Counted from the first letter of the stretch, positions 54,857 to 64,000 are shown. The stretch is DNA of 64,000 nt from Candidatus Neomicrothrix sp. UBA814 (GCA_002296525.1 DBIA01000021.1:447040-511039); one strand, 5' to 3'. The notes: generated by a model from the sequence alone, not told the origin. Made by a program: numbers and translations.

Positions 54857-54988
54857 GATGTCCTCTCAATTCAGCCCAGTCAATAGTGGATGCCGGTTCG
54901 GGCTGGGCCGACGGGGTCCGACCCGGCTTGGCGCGTTTCGGCGCCAGAGGAAAAGCCTACGAAACCGTTCGACGCGGGGCAACTACTT
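54857..54988 (-). promoter_or_regulatory. hppA 5' leader with possible RNA structure
   Basis: A 132-base stretch between the HAD stop and hppA start, richer in GC than nearby gaps. On the minus strand it has a hairpin GGCGC-CGAAAC-GCGCC, then GCCGGGTCGGACCC followed by CCGTCGGC, with further C-rich pairing partners, ending in GAGAGGAC before the GTG. It could be a regulatory leader, or an ordinary promoter segment. I recognise no known riboswitch. Confidence 0.3.
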
Positions 54989-55603
54989 CTAGCTACTGAT
55001 TGGCTCGATATTGAATTTGTTCAAAAAGACAAGCAACCCGGCTTGATTGTGAAAATGGTGCGCAGGGAGCCCAACAGCTTCTGCTCCTTCAACATTTCGA
55101 GCAAGGTCGTCAATAAATAAACATGATTTGGCTTCAACCTTGAGTGCGTCAAGAGCGTAGGTGTACGCCCCGCGGTCAGGTTTAGCCACGCCAATTCTGT
55201 GGGTGTTTATGACCGCGTCAAACAGCTCATCTATGCCGACGCGGTGAAGATATTCTTCGAACCGGTCATGGTTGTTTGTCAAGATTCCGATCCGGAGAGA
55301 GTCTGGCAACCGTTTGAGTAAATCAATCATGTCTGAGTCGACTCGCCCTTCGAACTCAAAAAATCTTGTGACGATCGGCCGGATGAAGTCACCGTGGCTC
55401 TGAACCAGTCTGTTTTCTGTTTCATTTCGCCACTGATCCCAGTTGATCTCCCCTCGAATCAATGATTCATGAAGTTCTTTCCCAAATGCAGTTGCGAACA
55501 CTGTTCCGGTTTCGACATTTGCTTCGGCCTCAAAGGTTTCGAGGTCAGATTCATCCCATTGTCGGATAACTCCGTCGAAATCAAACAAGATTGCTTCGAT
55601 CAT
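54989..55603 (-). CDS. HAD-superfamily hydrolase
   Basis: A 204-residue phosphatase-like protein. The nucleophile Asp is in ILFDFDGVIRQ (residues 5-15), with the cap insert after motif I. Motif II is ILTNNHDRFEEY, motif III Lys is in GVAKPDRGAY, and motif IV is CLFIDDLARNVEGAEAVGL. It is most like subfamily IA enzymes such as epoxide-hydrolase-N-like or haloacid dehalogenase-type phosphatases. The substrate is unknown. It overlaps nhaA by 4 bases and is followed by hppA. Confidence 0.87.
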   Translation of the reverse strand: MIEAILFDFDGVIRQWDESDLETFEAEANVETGTVFATAFGKELHESLIRGEINWDQWRNETENRLVQSHGDFIRPIVTRFFEFEGRVDSDMIDLLKRLPDSLRIGILTNNHDRFEEYLHRVGIDELFDAVINTHRIGVAKPDRGAYTYALDALKVEAKSCLFIDDLARNVEGAEAVGLPAHHFHNQAGLLVFLNKFNIEPISS

Positions 55604-56925
55604 TCTTTAGGAGTCGCTTCTTCCCCAAATCTGAGGAGCACTAAAGCGCCTATCGCGGCGATCAAGGAGGCTACTAGGATGCCGATTTTTGCTAATTCGG
55701 TGATTGCCGGATCGTCAAATGCGAGATTTCCAACGAAGATTGAGACTGTGAACCCAATGCCAGCTGCCAAGCCCATTCCAATAAACTGAGGCCAGTTCAC
55801 CCCTTCCGGAAGCGCAAAGCCGAAACGCGTCGCTACCCATGTAAATAAGGCGATCCCTAACGGCTTACCAATGACAAGTCCAGCAATGATGCCGAGCGTG
55901 ACGTTGCTTGCTGCTGCGTCGGAAATGGTGTCCCCACTGAGGACGATTCCCGCATTGGCAAGAGCGAAGATGGGGATGATCATGAACGCTGTGAAGGGGT
56001 GGAGTAGTTCCTCAAGTCGTTCAGTGAGCGGCACGGATTCTTGCGCAAGGAATGATGCGTACCGAACCTCGGCAACGTTTGCATCACTGGGGAGAGCGTC
56101 GACTATTTGTTGGGCATCACGTTGACCCAGAAGTGGCCGGGCGGGGGTGAGTAACCCAAGAGCTACTCCGGCGATTGTCGCATGCACTCCAGATTCAAGG
56201 GTCGCGTACCAAATGAATATGCCCAGTACTGCATAAACGGGTATGGCCCACACTCGTATCTTCTGCAGAACCCAGACAGCAATCAAACCTACCAGCGCGG
56301 TCAGAAGCCAAGTCGTACTGAGATCGCTTGTGTAGAAAATTGCTATAACCGCGATTGCACCTATGTCGTCCACGATTGCCAACGTCAGCAAGAAGAGTTT
56401 GATCTTGGGTGATACTCGACTTCCAAGCAGCGCGACTATGCCAACTGCAAACGCTATGTCGGTGGCCATAGGGATTCCCCAACCCCTTGAGGCTTCGCCG
56501 GCTGTGTTGAATACGAAGTAAAGCAAAGCTGGCACTACCATGCCGCCTGCCGCTCCTATCGCAGGGAGCGCCGCAGCCCGCATAGAGCTGAGATCACCAG
56601 TAACTAGTTCTCGCTTGATCTCCAGACCGACAACAAAGAAGAACAAGGCCATCAGGGCATCGTTAACAAAATGCCCAAGACTCATATGCGGTAGATGCCA
56701 GCTCCCTACCGCCAATTCAATTTCGGTGTGCCAAAAGCTGTGGTAGCTATCACCCCATCCGGAGTTCACCCACACGAGTGCGGCTGCGGTCGCAACCAAC
56801 AAAAGAATGCCGCCGGCCACTTCCCGATCTATAAATCGCAGCACCGGTCTAGCCACAAATTTCGCAAGGCTGTTGTCGCTACTGGCAAAGGTTGGTCGCT
56901 TGAGAAGTGAATCGGATCCAGCCAT
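55600..56925 (-). CDS. nhaA: Na+/H+ antiporter NhaA
   Basis: A 441-residue protein with about 11-12 helices. The ion-binding pair of Asp residues is in LTLAIVDDIGAIAVIAI (D in VDD, equivalent to D163-D164 in E. coli). LFFFVVGLEIKRELVTGDL and PMATDIAFAVGIVALLGS complete the family pattern. It exchanges external protons for internal sodium and raises salt and alkali tolerance. It overlaps the HAD gene by 4 bases and lies upstream of the K+-dependent pyrophosphatase; together they hint at sodium-based energetics. Confidence 0.93.
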   Translation of the reverse strand: MAGSDSLLKRPTFASSDNSLAKFVARPVLRFIDREVAGGILLLVATAAALVWVNSGWGDSYHSFWHTEIELAVGSWHLPHMSLGHFVNDALMALFFFVVGLEIKRELVTGDLSSMRAAALPAIGAAGGMVVPALLYFVFNTAGEASRGWGIPMATDIAFAVGIVALLGSRVSPKIKLFLLTLAIVDDIGAIAVIAIFYTSDLSTTWLLTALVGLIAVWVLQKIRVWAIPVYAVLGIFIWYATLESGVHATIAGVALGLLTPARPLLGQRDAQQIVDALPSDANVAEVRYASFLAQESVPLTERLEELLHPFTAFMIIPIFALANAGIVLSGDTISDAAASNVTLGIIAGLVIGKPLGIALFTWVATRFGFALPEGVNWPQFIGMGLAAGIGFTVSIFVGNLAFDDPAITELAKIGILVASLIAAIGALVLLRFGEEATPKE

Positions 56926-57041
56926 GATGTATCTAGGCTAGAGCCCTAATCGACTTTTGCTCAAGATCACCTGATGACCATGCAATTTCAAAAGCTTTTT
57001 CATTTGTCTGAATCTTGAGCGTGCCCCGACACAATCAGACG

Positions 57042-58166
57042 TTAGGTAAATCGGGGCATTACCTGGTTGGTAATCAGGTCCATCGATTCAATAATCTGTT
57101 CGCTGGAATGAATGCCTTGGGGAATGAGGAAGAAGACCTCATCAAAGCCAAGTCGGGTGTGCGCCTCTTCGATTTGTCGAGAAATAGTGTCGGGGCTTCC
57201 CACCAACTTCAATGGCATTCCCTGACCGAATTGGCGAGCCCAGTTGTCCCAGAACCACTCCATATCTTCGAAGTCTTGTTGCGCTTGGAGGTCCGTGGGA
57301 GCACATACAGCTATTCCGCCCCACGCTGCCTCATGTCCTTTGGGTTTCTCCACTCCGTGGCGAGGAGCCTCTTCTCTATAGGTTTGCCAAAGCGCTTCAC
57401 AGAAATCGAGGTTGTCGCTCAAAACAATGGGGGTACCGCCGTATTGAGACCAGAACAACGCTGTCTTCATAGACATGGTGAAGCCGCCATATAGCGGTGG
57501 ATGCGGATCCTGCAACGGGCGCGGTGCAATACCAATCTCGTTGATTGTCATGTCCTGATCTATGCCCGCTCCGTAGTTCGAATAGACGGTGTGAGGGTGC
57601 GGGTTGAGGTTGTCATTCGGAAATTTCCAAAATTCGCCTTCGTAGCTGAACGTTTGGTTCTTCAATGCTGTAAGCACCACTTCAACGAATTCTTCGAAGA
57701 ACCTGCGGTTGTATTCGTCAACATCACTGTCTTTGTTCCAGAACCCAACCGCAGACAAATCAGGGCGGATCTTGAGTTGATCAACCCAACGATGTTGGTA
57801 ACCCCTAACGATTCCGACACCGAGGCGTCCCCCAGTCATGTGGTCGAGAGTCGAAATCTGTTCAGCAACTCGCAACGGGTTGTGCGTCGTGGAGACAAAC
57901 CCACATGAAATAACGCGGAGTTGTTCAGTTGCATTGGCTATCCATGACGCCATCAGACCTAGATCATTGGAGGCTTCGAATCCTTCAATTTGAAGATGAT
58001 GTTCGGGGTGCCCGAAGCCATACCAGCCGTTTTGGTCTGCGTATTTAGCAATATCGGATATCTCGCTGAGCATCCTCTGATACAGATCGTTGTTGAGTCC
58101 TGCAAGACCTGTTTCAAGTTCTTCACGACGTCCCATCGTGCAGTACATGAATAGATCAAATTTCAC
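57042..58166 (-). CDS. LLM-class flavin-dependent oxidoreductase (luciferase-like)
   Basis: A 374-residue TIM-barrel protein with the N terminus MKFDLFMYCTMGRREELET, then YGFGHPEHHLQ, NATEQLRVISCGFVSTTHNPL and RLGVGIVRGYQHRW, typical of the bacterial luciferase superfamily. These use reduced FMN or F420 to oxidise or reduce organic substrates. The F420 or FMN choice is not readable. The GTG at 58166 is preceded by GGAGGAC, a strong ribosome site. It lies 24 bases downstream of a TetR gene, so TetR may control its transcription with this enzyme. Confidence 0.87.
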   Translation of the reverse strand: MKFDLFMYCTMGRREELETGLAGLNNDLYQRMLSEISDIAKYADQNGWYGFGHPEHHLQIEGFEASNDLGLMASWIANATEQLRVISCGFVSTTHNPLRVAEQISTLDHMTGGRLGVGIVRGYQHRWVDQLKIRPDLSAVGFWNKDSDVDEYNRRFFEEFVEVVLTALKNQTFSYEGEFWKFPNDNLNPHPHTVYSNYGAGIDQDMTINEIGIAPRPLQDPHPPLYGGFTMSMKTALFWSQYGGTPIVLSDNLDFCEALWQTYREEAPRHGVEKPKGHEAAWGGIAVCAPTDLQAQQDFEDMEWFWDNWARQFGQGMPLKLVGSPDTISRQIEEAHTRLGFDEVFFLIPQGIHSSEQIIESMDLITNQVMPRFT

Positions 58167-58190
58167 TTTCGTCCTCCAAGTAAGCGTGAC

Positions 58191-58814
58191 TTAGTTGCTG
58201 ACAGCTAGACCGTCGACGACGGTGCTCGCGAACATGCGCGCGACATGGTCGATATTGAATTCACCATCAAAACGCCACCAACCTACGACCGAGTTCATTG
58301 CTGCAATCGTCATGCGCGCGATCACCCGAGCTTCGACGTCATCTCGGAGCGAGCCGTCTCGTTGTCCAGCTTCAATAAGGCGTACCCAGCCGTTTGCGAA
58401 TTCGCGCAGTGGAACTGCAAGGTTCTCTCTGGTGGCTTCAGGAGATTCTTCGAAACAACGAATATTCGCTTTAGTGAAGTCGGAATCGAGTGTTATTGCG
58501 GTGACGTACGCGACAACTGCAGCCGTCAATCGGTCGTGGCCAGAGGCCTCATCGCCGGCGGCGTTTAAAGCGGCCCGTATTGCATCTCTCGCGTGCTCTA
58601 ATCCGACTGCGAGAACCTCTTCAACAATCGCGTCCTTTGAGTCGAAGTGGTAGTAGAGGCTGCCTGCTTGCATCTTCGCTACCGAAGCAATTTCTGTGAG
58701 GGTCGCAGCGGCGTAACCTTTACGCGCGAGCACGTCGGCAGCCGCGTCCAAGATGCGGGTACGGGTTCGTTCCCCTTTGCGTATTCGTTCAGGTGCGAGT
58801 TCTGTCGGACTCAT
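58191..58814 (-). CDS. TetR-family transcriptional regulator
   Basis: A 207-residue repressor-type protein. The helix-turn-helix is in RTRILDAAADVLARKGYAAATLTEI and SVAKMQAGSLYYHFDSKDAI, near residues 18-65, the standard TetR_N pattern. The C-terminal ligand domain has no clear hallmark. I chose the ATG at 58814 rather than the longer frame to 58949, whose extra residues resemble random sequence. It precedes the luciferase-like gene by 24 bases and follows the VWA gene by 67. Ligand is unknown. Confidence 0.88.
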   Translation of the reverse strand: MSPTELAPERIRKGERTRTRILDAAADVLARKGYAAATLTEIASVAKMQAGSLYYHFDSKDAIVEEVLAVGLEHARDAIRAALNAAGDEASGHDRLTAAVVAYVTAITLDSDFTKANIRCFEESPEATRENLAVPLREFANGWVRLIEAGQRDGSLRDDVEARVIARMTIAAMNSVVGWWRFDGEFNIDHVARMFASTVVDGLAVSN

Positions 58815-58881
58815 TGGGAAGAACCTAGTAGTCCTGCACCCGCAGTGAAGACTCCGAATAGCATCACACACCTTTTCCTCA

Positions 58882-60918
58882 TCAAAATCGTCCCGTGGCT
58901 GATAGCCGTCGACGGTGCTCCAAGAAGTCAACGAGTACATAGTCACCAAGGTTTTGAGGACTAGTGAAGAACGCTCGCCCTCCGTTCATCTGAGTCATTT
59001 TCTCAACGAACTGTCGCAAATAGTTGTTGGGATCAAGCATGAAGATATTTATTCGTATGTCCTCTTTCGTGGCTCGAGCTACTTCTTTGAGAGTCGCTTC
59101 GATCGTTTCAGGCGCCGGCGGGTAATTGAAATACGGGCGACCATTTGGACCAATATGGGCTGTTGGTTCACCATCGGTGATCATAATGATCTGTTTAGTC
59201 CCGCTCTGGCGAGCCAGCAGTCGGCGGGCAATCATGAATCCGTGTTGCATATTTGTTCCGTAGGCGTAATCCCACGAAACTTCGGGAAGTTGCGGCGCGT
59301 TGAATTCAAAAGCCGACTCAGCGAACCCCACAAGCCCCAGGTAGTCGCGGGGGTACTGAGAACTGATGAGCGAATGCAACGCCATGGTCACTTTCTTTGC
59401 CGGAAGAAAGTTGTCCCGCATCGGCATCGACAGCGAGAGATCCAACATCAACACCGTTGACGCGCGGGTAGTCATTTCTGTTCGTTCTATTTCAAAGTCT
59501 TCTGGGGTGAGACCTACCGGCGTGCCTTGACCATTTCGGCTTATGGCGTTGCGGACCGTTTGCTCGATATTGAGGTTGAAGTTATCTCCGAACTCATATG
59601 GCTTGGTTTCGTAAGCCCGTTCGTGACCAACTCCGGTTCGGTTGATTCGATGACTGCCAATTTTGTCGTCCATCAACTTGTTGAAGAGATCACCTAAAGC
59701 ATTTTGGCCGATTGCCCGTAATGCTCGAGGTGTCAGTTCAAGTCGACCTTCGGTGTTTTGTGCGAGTCCGTTTTCTTCGAGTAGACGCGCCATTTCGCTC
59801 AGACGTTGGAGAGCCTCAGCAGATTCACGACCGAGGAGTTCTTCGACTCGCTGTGGGTCCACTTCAGCAAGAGCGCTGGGGTTCGATGCGTTTTGCAGCA
59901 TCTGTTGCAAAGAATCGAGGTCTCCTAATTGTTGCATCACATCGGTGGCTTCCGGCATATTCAGTTGCTGGTCGCCGCCAAATTCGTAGTTAGCGTCCCA
60001 GTTCATGTCCGGGAACGCTTCTTGCAGGTGTTGAGCGAGTTGTTGGGTCTGCCATTGCAGATCCATATCGTCCATCAGCTGGGCGGACAGCTCCTGTAGC
60101 TGCTGGCGTTGTTCTGGGGTGAGGGAGTTCATCATGGCCTGCATCGCTGCCATGCGTTCAGCCATGATTTCCAAAAGTTCGTCTAGGGACTCCGGGTTCT
60201 CTGGGAAGAAATCACCGTGACGATCCATGAAACCTTCAAAATCTGGTTCCTCTCCCTGGCTCCGTTGCTCAATCATTTGATTGAGTTCAGCCATCATGTC
60301 TTTCATCGGAGAAAGATCTTCGGGCTGCATTTCCCCCATCGCTCCGGCCATTTGATCAAATTGGCTCTGGGCGACTTCTTTCTTTAAACGTTCGATGAGT
60401 TCATCGAACTGCTGCCTGGCTTCAGACGACATGAATTCGTAGCTTTGTAAGCCCTTAACTTTGCCCGCAAGGTCGGGGGGCAACATGTCGAGTTGCAAGT
60501 TCTTGTCAATCGATGAAGCCTCCGCTATATCACTAGCGCGCTGATCTCCTGATGCAGCCGTATCAGCAACGTGGTCCTCTATCGCGTCTCGTTCCTCCGC
60601 GACAACGTCGTCGAGGGTTTCATTTATTTCGTCGTAGATGCCGCCTAGGTCGAACTGATCGAGCATCTCTTCTCGTCGCTCTCGGAGCTGATCCAACATG
60701 TCACGGAGACCCTGCATCTGATTTCCGTCTCGATCTTGGAAACCTTGCTGCATGAGACGTCTCATAGCTGCGTTGAGATCCCCGTGATAGAGCAAGTCGT
60801 CAGTGAGTTCCTTGAAGAGGTCCTGTGCGTCGAATTCAAAACCGACTTGCGTTCCGTCCCACGCGGAATACCGGAAACGTGCCCCCTCCCGTTTCTTACT
60901 TCGTCGTCGAATCACCAT
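58882..60918 (-). CDS. VWA-domain protein, MoxR-linked
   Basis: A 678-residue protein. The N-terminal half (about 30-320) is acidic, helical and rich in Gln/Met/Asp, with probable coiled-coil segments such as QRQQLQELSAQLMDDMDLQWQ. The C-terminal VWA domain carries the MIDAS motif DLSLS (493-497), and TDGEPTAH supplies the later metal-binding Asp. VWA/MoxR pairs act as metal-insertion or protein-remodelling chaperones. No substrate is evident. A 28-base gap separates it from the MoxR gene on the same strand. Confidence 0.88.
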   Translation of the reverse strand: MVIRRRSKKREGARFRYSAWDGTQVGFEFDAQDLFKELTDDLLYHGDLNAAMRRLMQQGFQDRDGNQMQGLRDMLDQLRERREEMLDQFDLGGIYDEINETLDDVVAEERDAIEDHVADTAASGDQRASDIAEASSIDKNLQLDMLPPDLAGKVKGLQSYEFMSSEARQQFDELIERLKKEVAQSQFDQMAGAMGEMQPEDLSPMKDMMAELNQMIEQRSQGEEPDFEGFMDRHGDFFPENPESLDELLEIMAERMAAMQAMMNSLTPEQRQQLQELSAQLMDDMDLQWQTQQLAQHLQEAFPDMNWDANYEFGGDQQLNMPEATDVMQQLGDLDSLQQMLQNASNPSALAEVDPQRVEELLGRESAEALQRLSEMARLLEENGLAQNTEGRLELTPRALRAIGQNALGDLFNKLMDDKIGSHRINRTGVGHERAYETKPYEFGDNFNLNIEQTVRNAISRNGQGTPVGLTPEDFEIERTEMTTRASTVLMLDLSLSMPMRDNFLPAKKVTMALHSLISSQYPRDYLGLVGFAESAFEFNAPQLPEVSWDYAYGTNMQHGFMIARRLLARQSGTKQIIMITDGEPTAHIGPNGRPYFNYPPAPETIEATLKEVARATKEDIRINIFMLDPNNYLRQFVEKMTQMNGGRAFFTSPQNLGDYVLVDFLEHRRRLSATGRF

Positions 60919-60946
60919 GACCGAGCCATCCTTATCGGAGCTTTTA

Positions 60947-62347
60947 CTAGCCCCGACCTCTATACGTCGCCCGAACTCCTAAGGCTTCTTTGTTCAAACG
61001 TTTCGAGAGGTGTAACCCTTCGAGAATGAGTTCAACAGCGCTGGCTAATTCAGCTGGATCAGATGAGTCCGTGAGTTCCGCGGCCGCTTCTGCCAATTCA
61101 GAGTTTCCTGCGAGCAGATCTGCGTACTCAGCAGAGTTAATGTCATCGCCTGTATGGGCAACTGTGCCTCCGTCGAAACTATCGACGACCGCCACCAGGT
61201 CTTCGGGTGAAAATCGACCCTTAAAGACTTCCAACACTGCAGCATTCAGCATTTGGAGAACGATCTGGCCGTCGCGTCCTTCCTCAATGGACTCGATTTC
61301 GATTTTCCCGCTGGAAGACGCCATTAAAGCTTCAAGGTCGCTGACCCGCGGCACAACATGTGTCTCGCCCGCTTGCAGAGCGCGGCGGGTTGCGTTTGCG
61401 ATCAACGTTTCATAGTTCGTGACCGTCATGCGGACTGACACCCCAGATCGTTGGTTGACCTGCGGACTTGAGCGACAGATGTGGCTGAATGTTGCAATGA
61501 TCTCGGCCATAAATTCTGGCATCGCGACCGATACTCCGGGCGCGTCAAGGGGCGCCGCTTCTTGTTCAGCTATTTCGATTTCAGTGTCAATTTCCAGTGG
61601 ATAGTGGGTGCGTATTTGTGCACCGAATCGGTCTTTGAGAGGGGTAATCATCCGACCTCTGTTGGTGTAGTCCTCCGGGTTAGCTGATGCTACGAGCAAG
61701 ACATCAAGAGGCAGTTGGACTTTGTATCCACGAATTTGTACATCTCGTTCTTCGAGCACATTAAGCAAGCCAACCTGGATTCGTTCAGCGAGATCAGGGA
61801 GCTCGTTAATCGCAAAGATGCCTCGGTTGGTGCGGGGCACCATTCCGTAATGCAAAGTCAACTCATCGGAAAGGTACCGGCCCTCAGCAACCTTAATGGG
61901 GTCGACTTCACCGATGAGATCAGCTATCGAGGTGTCCGGCGTCGCCAACTTTTCGCCATAGCGGACATCTCGGTGCGCCCATGCGAGCGGGGTTTTGTCA
62001 CCGCGTTTAGCTAGAAGATCTTTCGCGTGTTTCGACACCGGATTGAATGGATCATCATAAATTTCGGAACCCTCGACATAGGGCATCCACTCATCAAGCA
62101 AGTTGACGAGGGATCTAATCATTCTGGTTTTGGCCTGGCCACGTTCTCCGAGGAATATGACGTCGTGACCCGCAAGTACCGCGTTCTCGAGTTGCGGTAG
62201 GACCGTGTTTTCATATCCAACCACGCCATCAAAGAGAGGTTCGCCAGCTGAAATCAGCGCAACAGCGTTTTGTCGCATTTCTTCTTTAACTGGGCGAGAT
62301 ACCCACCCCGACTTCTTGAGTTCCCCAACATTCTTTGGCTGTGTCAT
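60947..62347 (-). CDS. MoxR/magnesium-chelatase-like AAA+ ATPase
   Basis: A 466-residue AAA+ protein. The Walker A is GERGQAKTR (67-75). The Walker-B position reads FAINELPDL, where many AAA+ proteins have Asp-Glu rather than Asn-Glu; the neighbouring ERIQVGLLNVLEERDVQIRG suits the MoxR/Mg-chelatase class. C-terminal residues 420-466 hold an acidic helical end. It pairs with the downstream VWA protein. Such complexes use ATP to remodel a partner protein. It is divergent from the GH2 gene by 62 bases. Confidence 0.88.
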   Translation of the reverse strand: MTQPKNVGELKKSGWVSRPVKEEMRQNAVALISAGEPLFDGVVGYENTVLPQLENAVLAGHDVIFLGERGQAKTRMIRSLVNLLDEWMPYVEGSEIYDDPFNPVSKHAKDLLAKRGDKTPLAWAHRDVRYGEKLATPDTSIADLIGEVDPIKVAEGRYLSDELTLHYGMVPRTNRGIFAINELPDLAERIQVGLLNVLEERDVQIRGYKVQLPLDVLLVASANPEDYTNRGRMITPLKDRFGAQIRTHYPLEIDTEIEIAEQEAAPLDAPGVSVAMPEFMAEIIATFSHICRSSPQVNQRSGVSVRMTVTNYETLIANATRRALQAGETHVVPRVSDLEALMASSSGKIEIESIEEGRDGQIVLQMLNAAVLEVFKGRFSPEDLVAVVDSFDGGTVAHTGDDINSAEYADLLAGNSELAEAAAELTDSSDPAELASAVELILEGLHLSKRLNKEALGVRATYRGRG

Positions 62348-62409
62348 GGCCGCACCCTAACCGCCAAGGCGCCCTTTAGGTCGCCCAGGCCACTACGGTC
62401 AGCAAGATA

Positions 62410-64000
62410 GTGAGCAGACTCGGAGATACAGAACGAGGTATTTCACTGTCAGGTGCTTGGAAAGCTCTGGCAGGTGAAGACGCGGCGCGTCGCCATATTG
62501 GTGACGTTCACCTTGACGACAGCGGTTGGAGTGATGTTGAAGTACCCGGCCTATGGCGCTCTCACGACACGCTCTCAGAAGCCGAATCAGTGCTGTACCG
62601 CCGACATTTCAATCTTGGCGCATTACCTGAGGGCGGTAGACGTTGGCTCGCCGTAGACGGGCTTTGCTACCAAGGGGATATTTGGCTCAATGGTGCTTAT
62701 CTGGGAGACACAGAGGGTTACTTCGTTGAGCACAGCTTCGAAATATCTGAAGTTACGTCTGGTGCTAGTGAGCATCTTTTAGCCATTGAGGCCAATTGCT
62801 TGAACCCATCGGACCGCACTGAGAAACGCAACATCACCGGTGTGTTGCAACACTCTGACGCGTTAGATCATGGCTTGAATCCAGGAGGCATTTGGAGAGA
62901 TATACGGATCGAACAAAGCGGTCCCGTCAAAATTGATGATCTCAGAGTGTTGGTGCTGGAGGCCGATAACGATCGGGCGATTATCAAGCTCGGGGCGAAC
63001 CTCGATAGTGCAGTAACGGCGACTGTTGAAGTCGTGACCGCGATAGGCCGCGGCGACAAGATTGAACATCAGCAGGAACTCGTCCTCGCCCGTGGTCGAA
63101 ATGAGATCGAGTGGCATGTCGCGGTTGAAGAACCTGATCTGTGGTGGCCATTCGCTCTAGGCGACCAACCGCTGTACGACACCGAAGTTGCGGTCGTTAT
63201 CGCCGGCGAGCTAAGTGACAAAAAATCTCGTCGTATCGGGCTGCGAAGTTTCGAGCTTCGTAACTGGATTGCTTCAGTTAACGGAGAACGCATCTACCTA
63301 AAAGGATCCAACTTCGGGCCTTGTGATAGCGATCTCTCAAAGGTCTCTGAAGGTGATTACCGACGTGATCTCATGCTCGCTAAGAACGCAAACTTAAATT
63401 TGGTTCGCGTTCACGGTCACGTTGCTCATCCGTACCTGTATCAGCAAGCCGATGAACTTGGAATGCTGCTCTTTCAGGATTTTCCGCTCCAATGGGGCTA
63501 CTCACGTGCAATTCGAAACCAAGCGACGCGACAAGCGACCGCTCTCGTCCACCAACTCGGACATCATCCTTCAATCGTTCTATGGAACGCACACAATGAA
63601 CCGTTTCCCTACAACGGCAAACCTGGACAGCCTAAAGATCAACTACACGGCTCAACTTTCGGAGCCCTGACTTCGGTTAATCACCAATTGCCTTCCTGGA
63701 ACCGTTCCGTTCTTGACCGTGCAGTAAAACGCAGTTTGGAGAAAGCTGATACCACTAGGCCCTCAATTGCCCACTCGGGCGTTGCTCCCCATCTCCCTCA
63801 ACTCGATGGAACCGACTCTCACCTTTGGTTCGGCTGGGAACACGGCGACATAGGTGACCTCAATGTTCTGGCTTCACGAATTCCACGGTTATTTCGTTTC
63901 GTCTCAGAATTCGGCGCCCAAGCCCTACCTACAGATCCCAAGATCGCTGAAGCCTGCGACGCTAACAATTTCCCCCACATCGATACTGAGGCTTTGACTA
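62410..64000 (+). CDS. Glycoside hydrolase family 2 (beta-mannosidase-like), 5' part
   Basis: Open from GTG at 62410 to the window end (530 codons). The N-terminal sugar-binding domain (about 1-190) has SLSGAWKALAGED and IWLNGAYLGDTEGYF. An immunoglobulin-like domain follows, then the TIM barrel from about 275. The acid/base Glu is E397 in VLWNAHNEP, and the probable nucleophile E500 is in FVSEFGAQALP. SEFG and the WN-x-x-NE form suggest beta-mannosidase more than beta-galactosidase. The C-terminal end is cut. No secretion signal is seen. Start is divergent from the MoxR gene. Confidence 0.88.
   Translation, partial: MSRLGDTERGISLSGAWKALAGEDAARRHIGDVHLDDSGWSDVEVPGLWRSHDTLSEAESVLYRRHFNLGALPEGGRRWLAVDGLCYQGDIWLNGAYLGDTEGYFVEHSFEISEVTSGASEHLLAIEANCLNPSDRTEKRNITGVLQHSDALDHGLNPGGIWRDIRIEQSGPVKIDDLRVLVLEADNDRAIIKLGANLDSAVTATVEVVTAIGRGDKIEHQQELVLARGRNEIEWHVAVEEPDLWWPFALGDQPLYDTEVAVVIAGELSDKKSRRIGLRSFELRNWIASVNGERIYLKGSNFGPCDSDLSKVSEGDYRRDLMLAKNANLNLVRVHGHVAHPYLYQQADELGMLLFQDFPLQWGYSRAIRNQATRQATALVHQLGHHPSIVLWNAHNEPFPYNGKPGQPKDQLHGSTFGALTSVNHQLPSWNRSVLDRAVKRSLEKADTTRPSIAHSGVAPHLPQLDGTDSHLWFGWEHGDIGDLNVLASRIPRLFRFVSEFGAQALPTDPKIAEACDANNFPHIDTEALT

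Overview
The window reads as a gene-dense chromosomal segment of an actinobacterium with moderate GC. It is probably a member of the Acidimicrobiia or a related, likely marine, lineage. The evidence is the set of actinobacterial family markers: a DUF3263 protein next to a LytR-C-terminal protein, a DUF2342 F420-associated zinc protease with a tiny membrane partner, an actinobacterial-type HemQ, a group II truncated haemoglobin, a split-beta-barrel F420/flavin reductase, HelD, and a ClpC with a GTG start. Genes are packed with 1-, 4- and 8-base overlaps. I see no insertion sequences, phage genes, CRISPR arrays or rRNA operon. Lineage is inferred from family content, not computed.

Layout. 1-3008: end of an ABC ATPase, an FtsX-type permease and a small FMN/F420 oxidoreductase. 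3073-5178: HelD. 5276-9161: hemE-hemY-lnt, each pair joined by an ATGA overlap. 9139-15158: dtd, then a glycosyltransferase / methyltransferase / terpenoid-cyclase-like triad facing a methyltransferase, GtrA, DoxX, haemoglobin and acetyltransferase set. 15184-22408: PAC2 protein, then a long coupled minus-strand chain (acyl-CoA dehydrogenase, larE, two small unknowns, glnD, Nudix). 22482-25338: two small conserved unknowns, hemQ, fdhD, nitrobindin-like protein. 25435-29263: groEL with a CIRCE operator, glycerate kinase, LytR-C protein, DUF3263 protein, tRNA-Thr(TGT). 29312-33978: rlmB, ispF, ispD, clpC. 34162-39238: polyprenyl synthase, a divergent dihydropteroate synthase, and a beta-oxidation set. 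39261-45010: lysS, then folK-folB-pseudophosphatase-hpt-tilS-zinc protease-small membrane protein. 45132-52382: tRNA-Thr(CGT), holB, tmk, MFS, topA, popT (DUF368). 52383-56925: decayed SDR fragment, K+-dependent membrane pyrophosphatase, HAD phosphatase, NhaA. 57042-62347: luciferase-like oxidoreductase, TetR, VWA protein, MoxR ATPase. 62410-64000: start of a GH2 beta-mannosidase-like enzyme cut by the window end.

How the genes fit together. HemE, HemY and HemQ point to the coproporphyrin-dependent haem route. The fol, isp, lysS, tmk, holB and topA genes are housekeeping. NhaA and HppA are sodium/proton/potassium-linked energy genes. The most unusual object is TopA: between its C-terminal repeats sits a segment that matches the 2B subdomain of UvrD/PcrA/Rep helicases, with no helicase motor around it. 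Other second-look items are an Lnt with Ser in place of the catalytic Cys, a dual-specificity-phosphatase-like protein with Lys in place of the catalytic Cys inside the folate operon, a DHPS with several altered loop residues, and a possibly structured leader before hppA.
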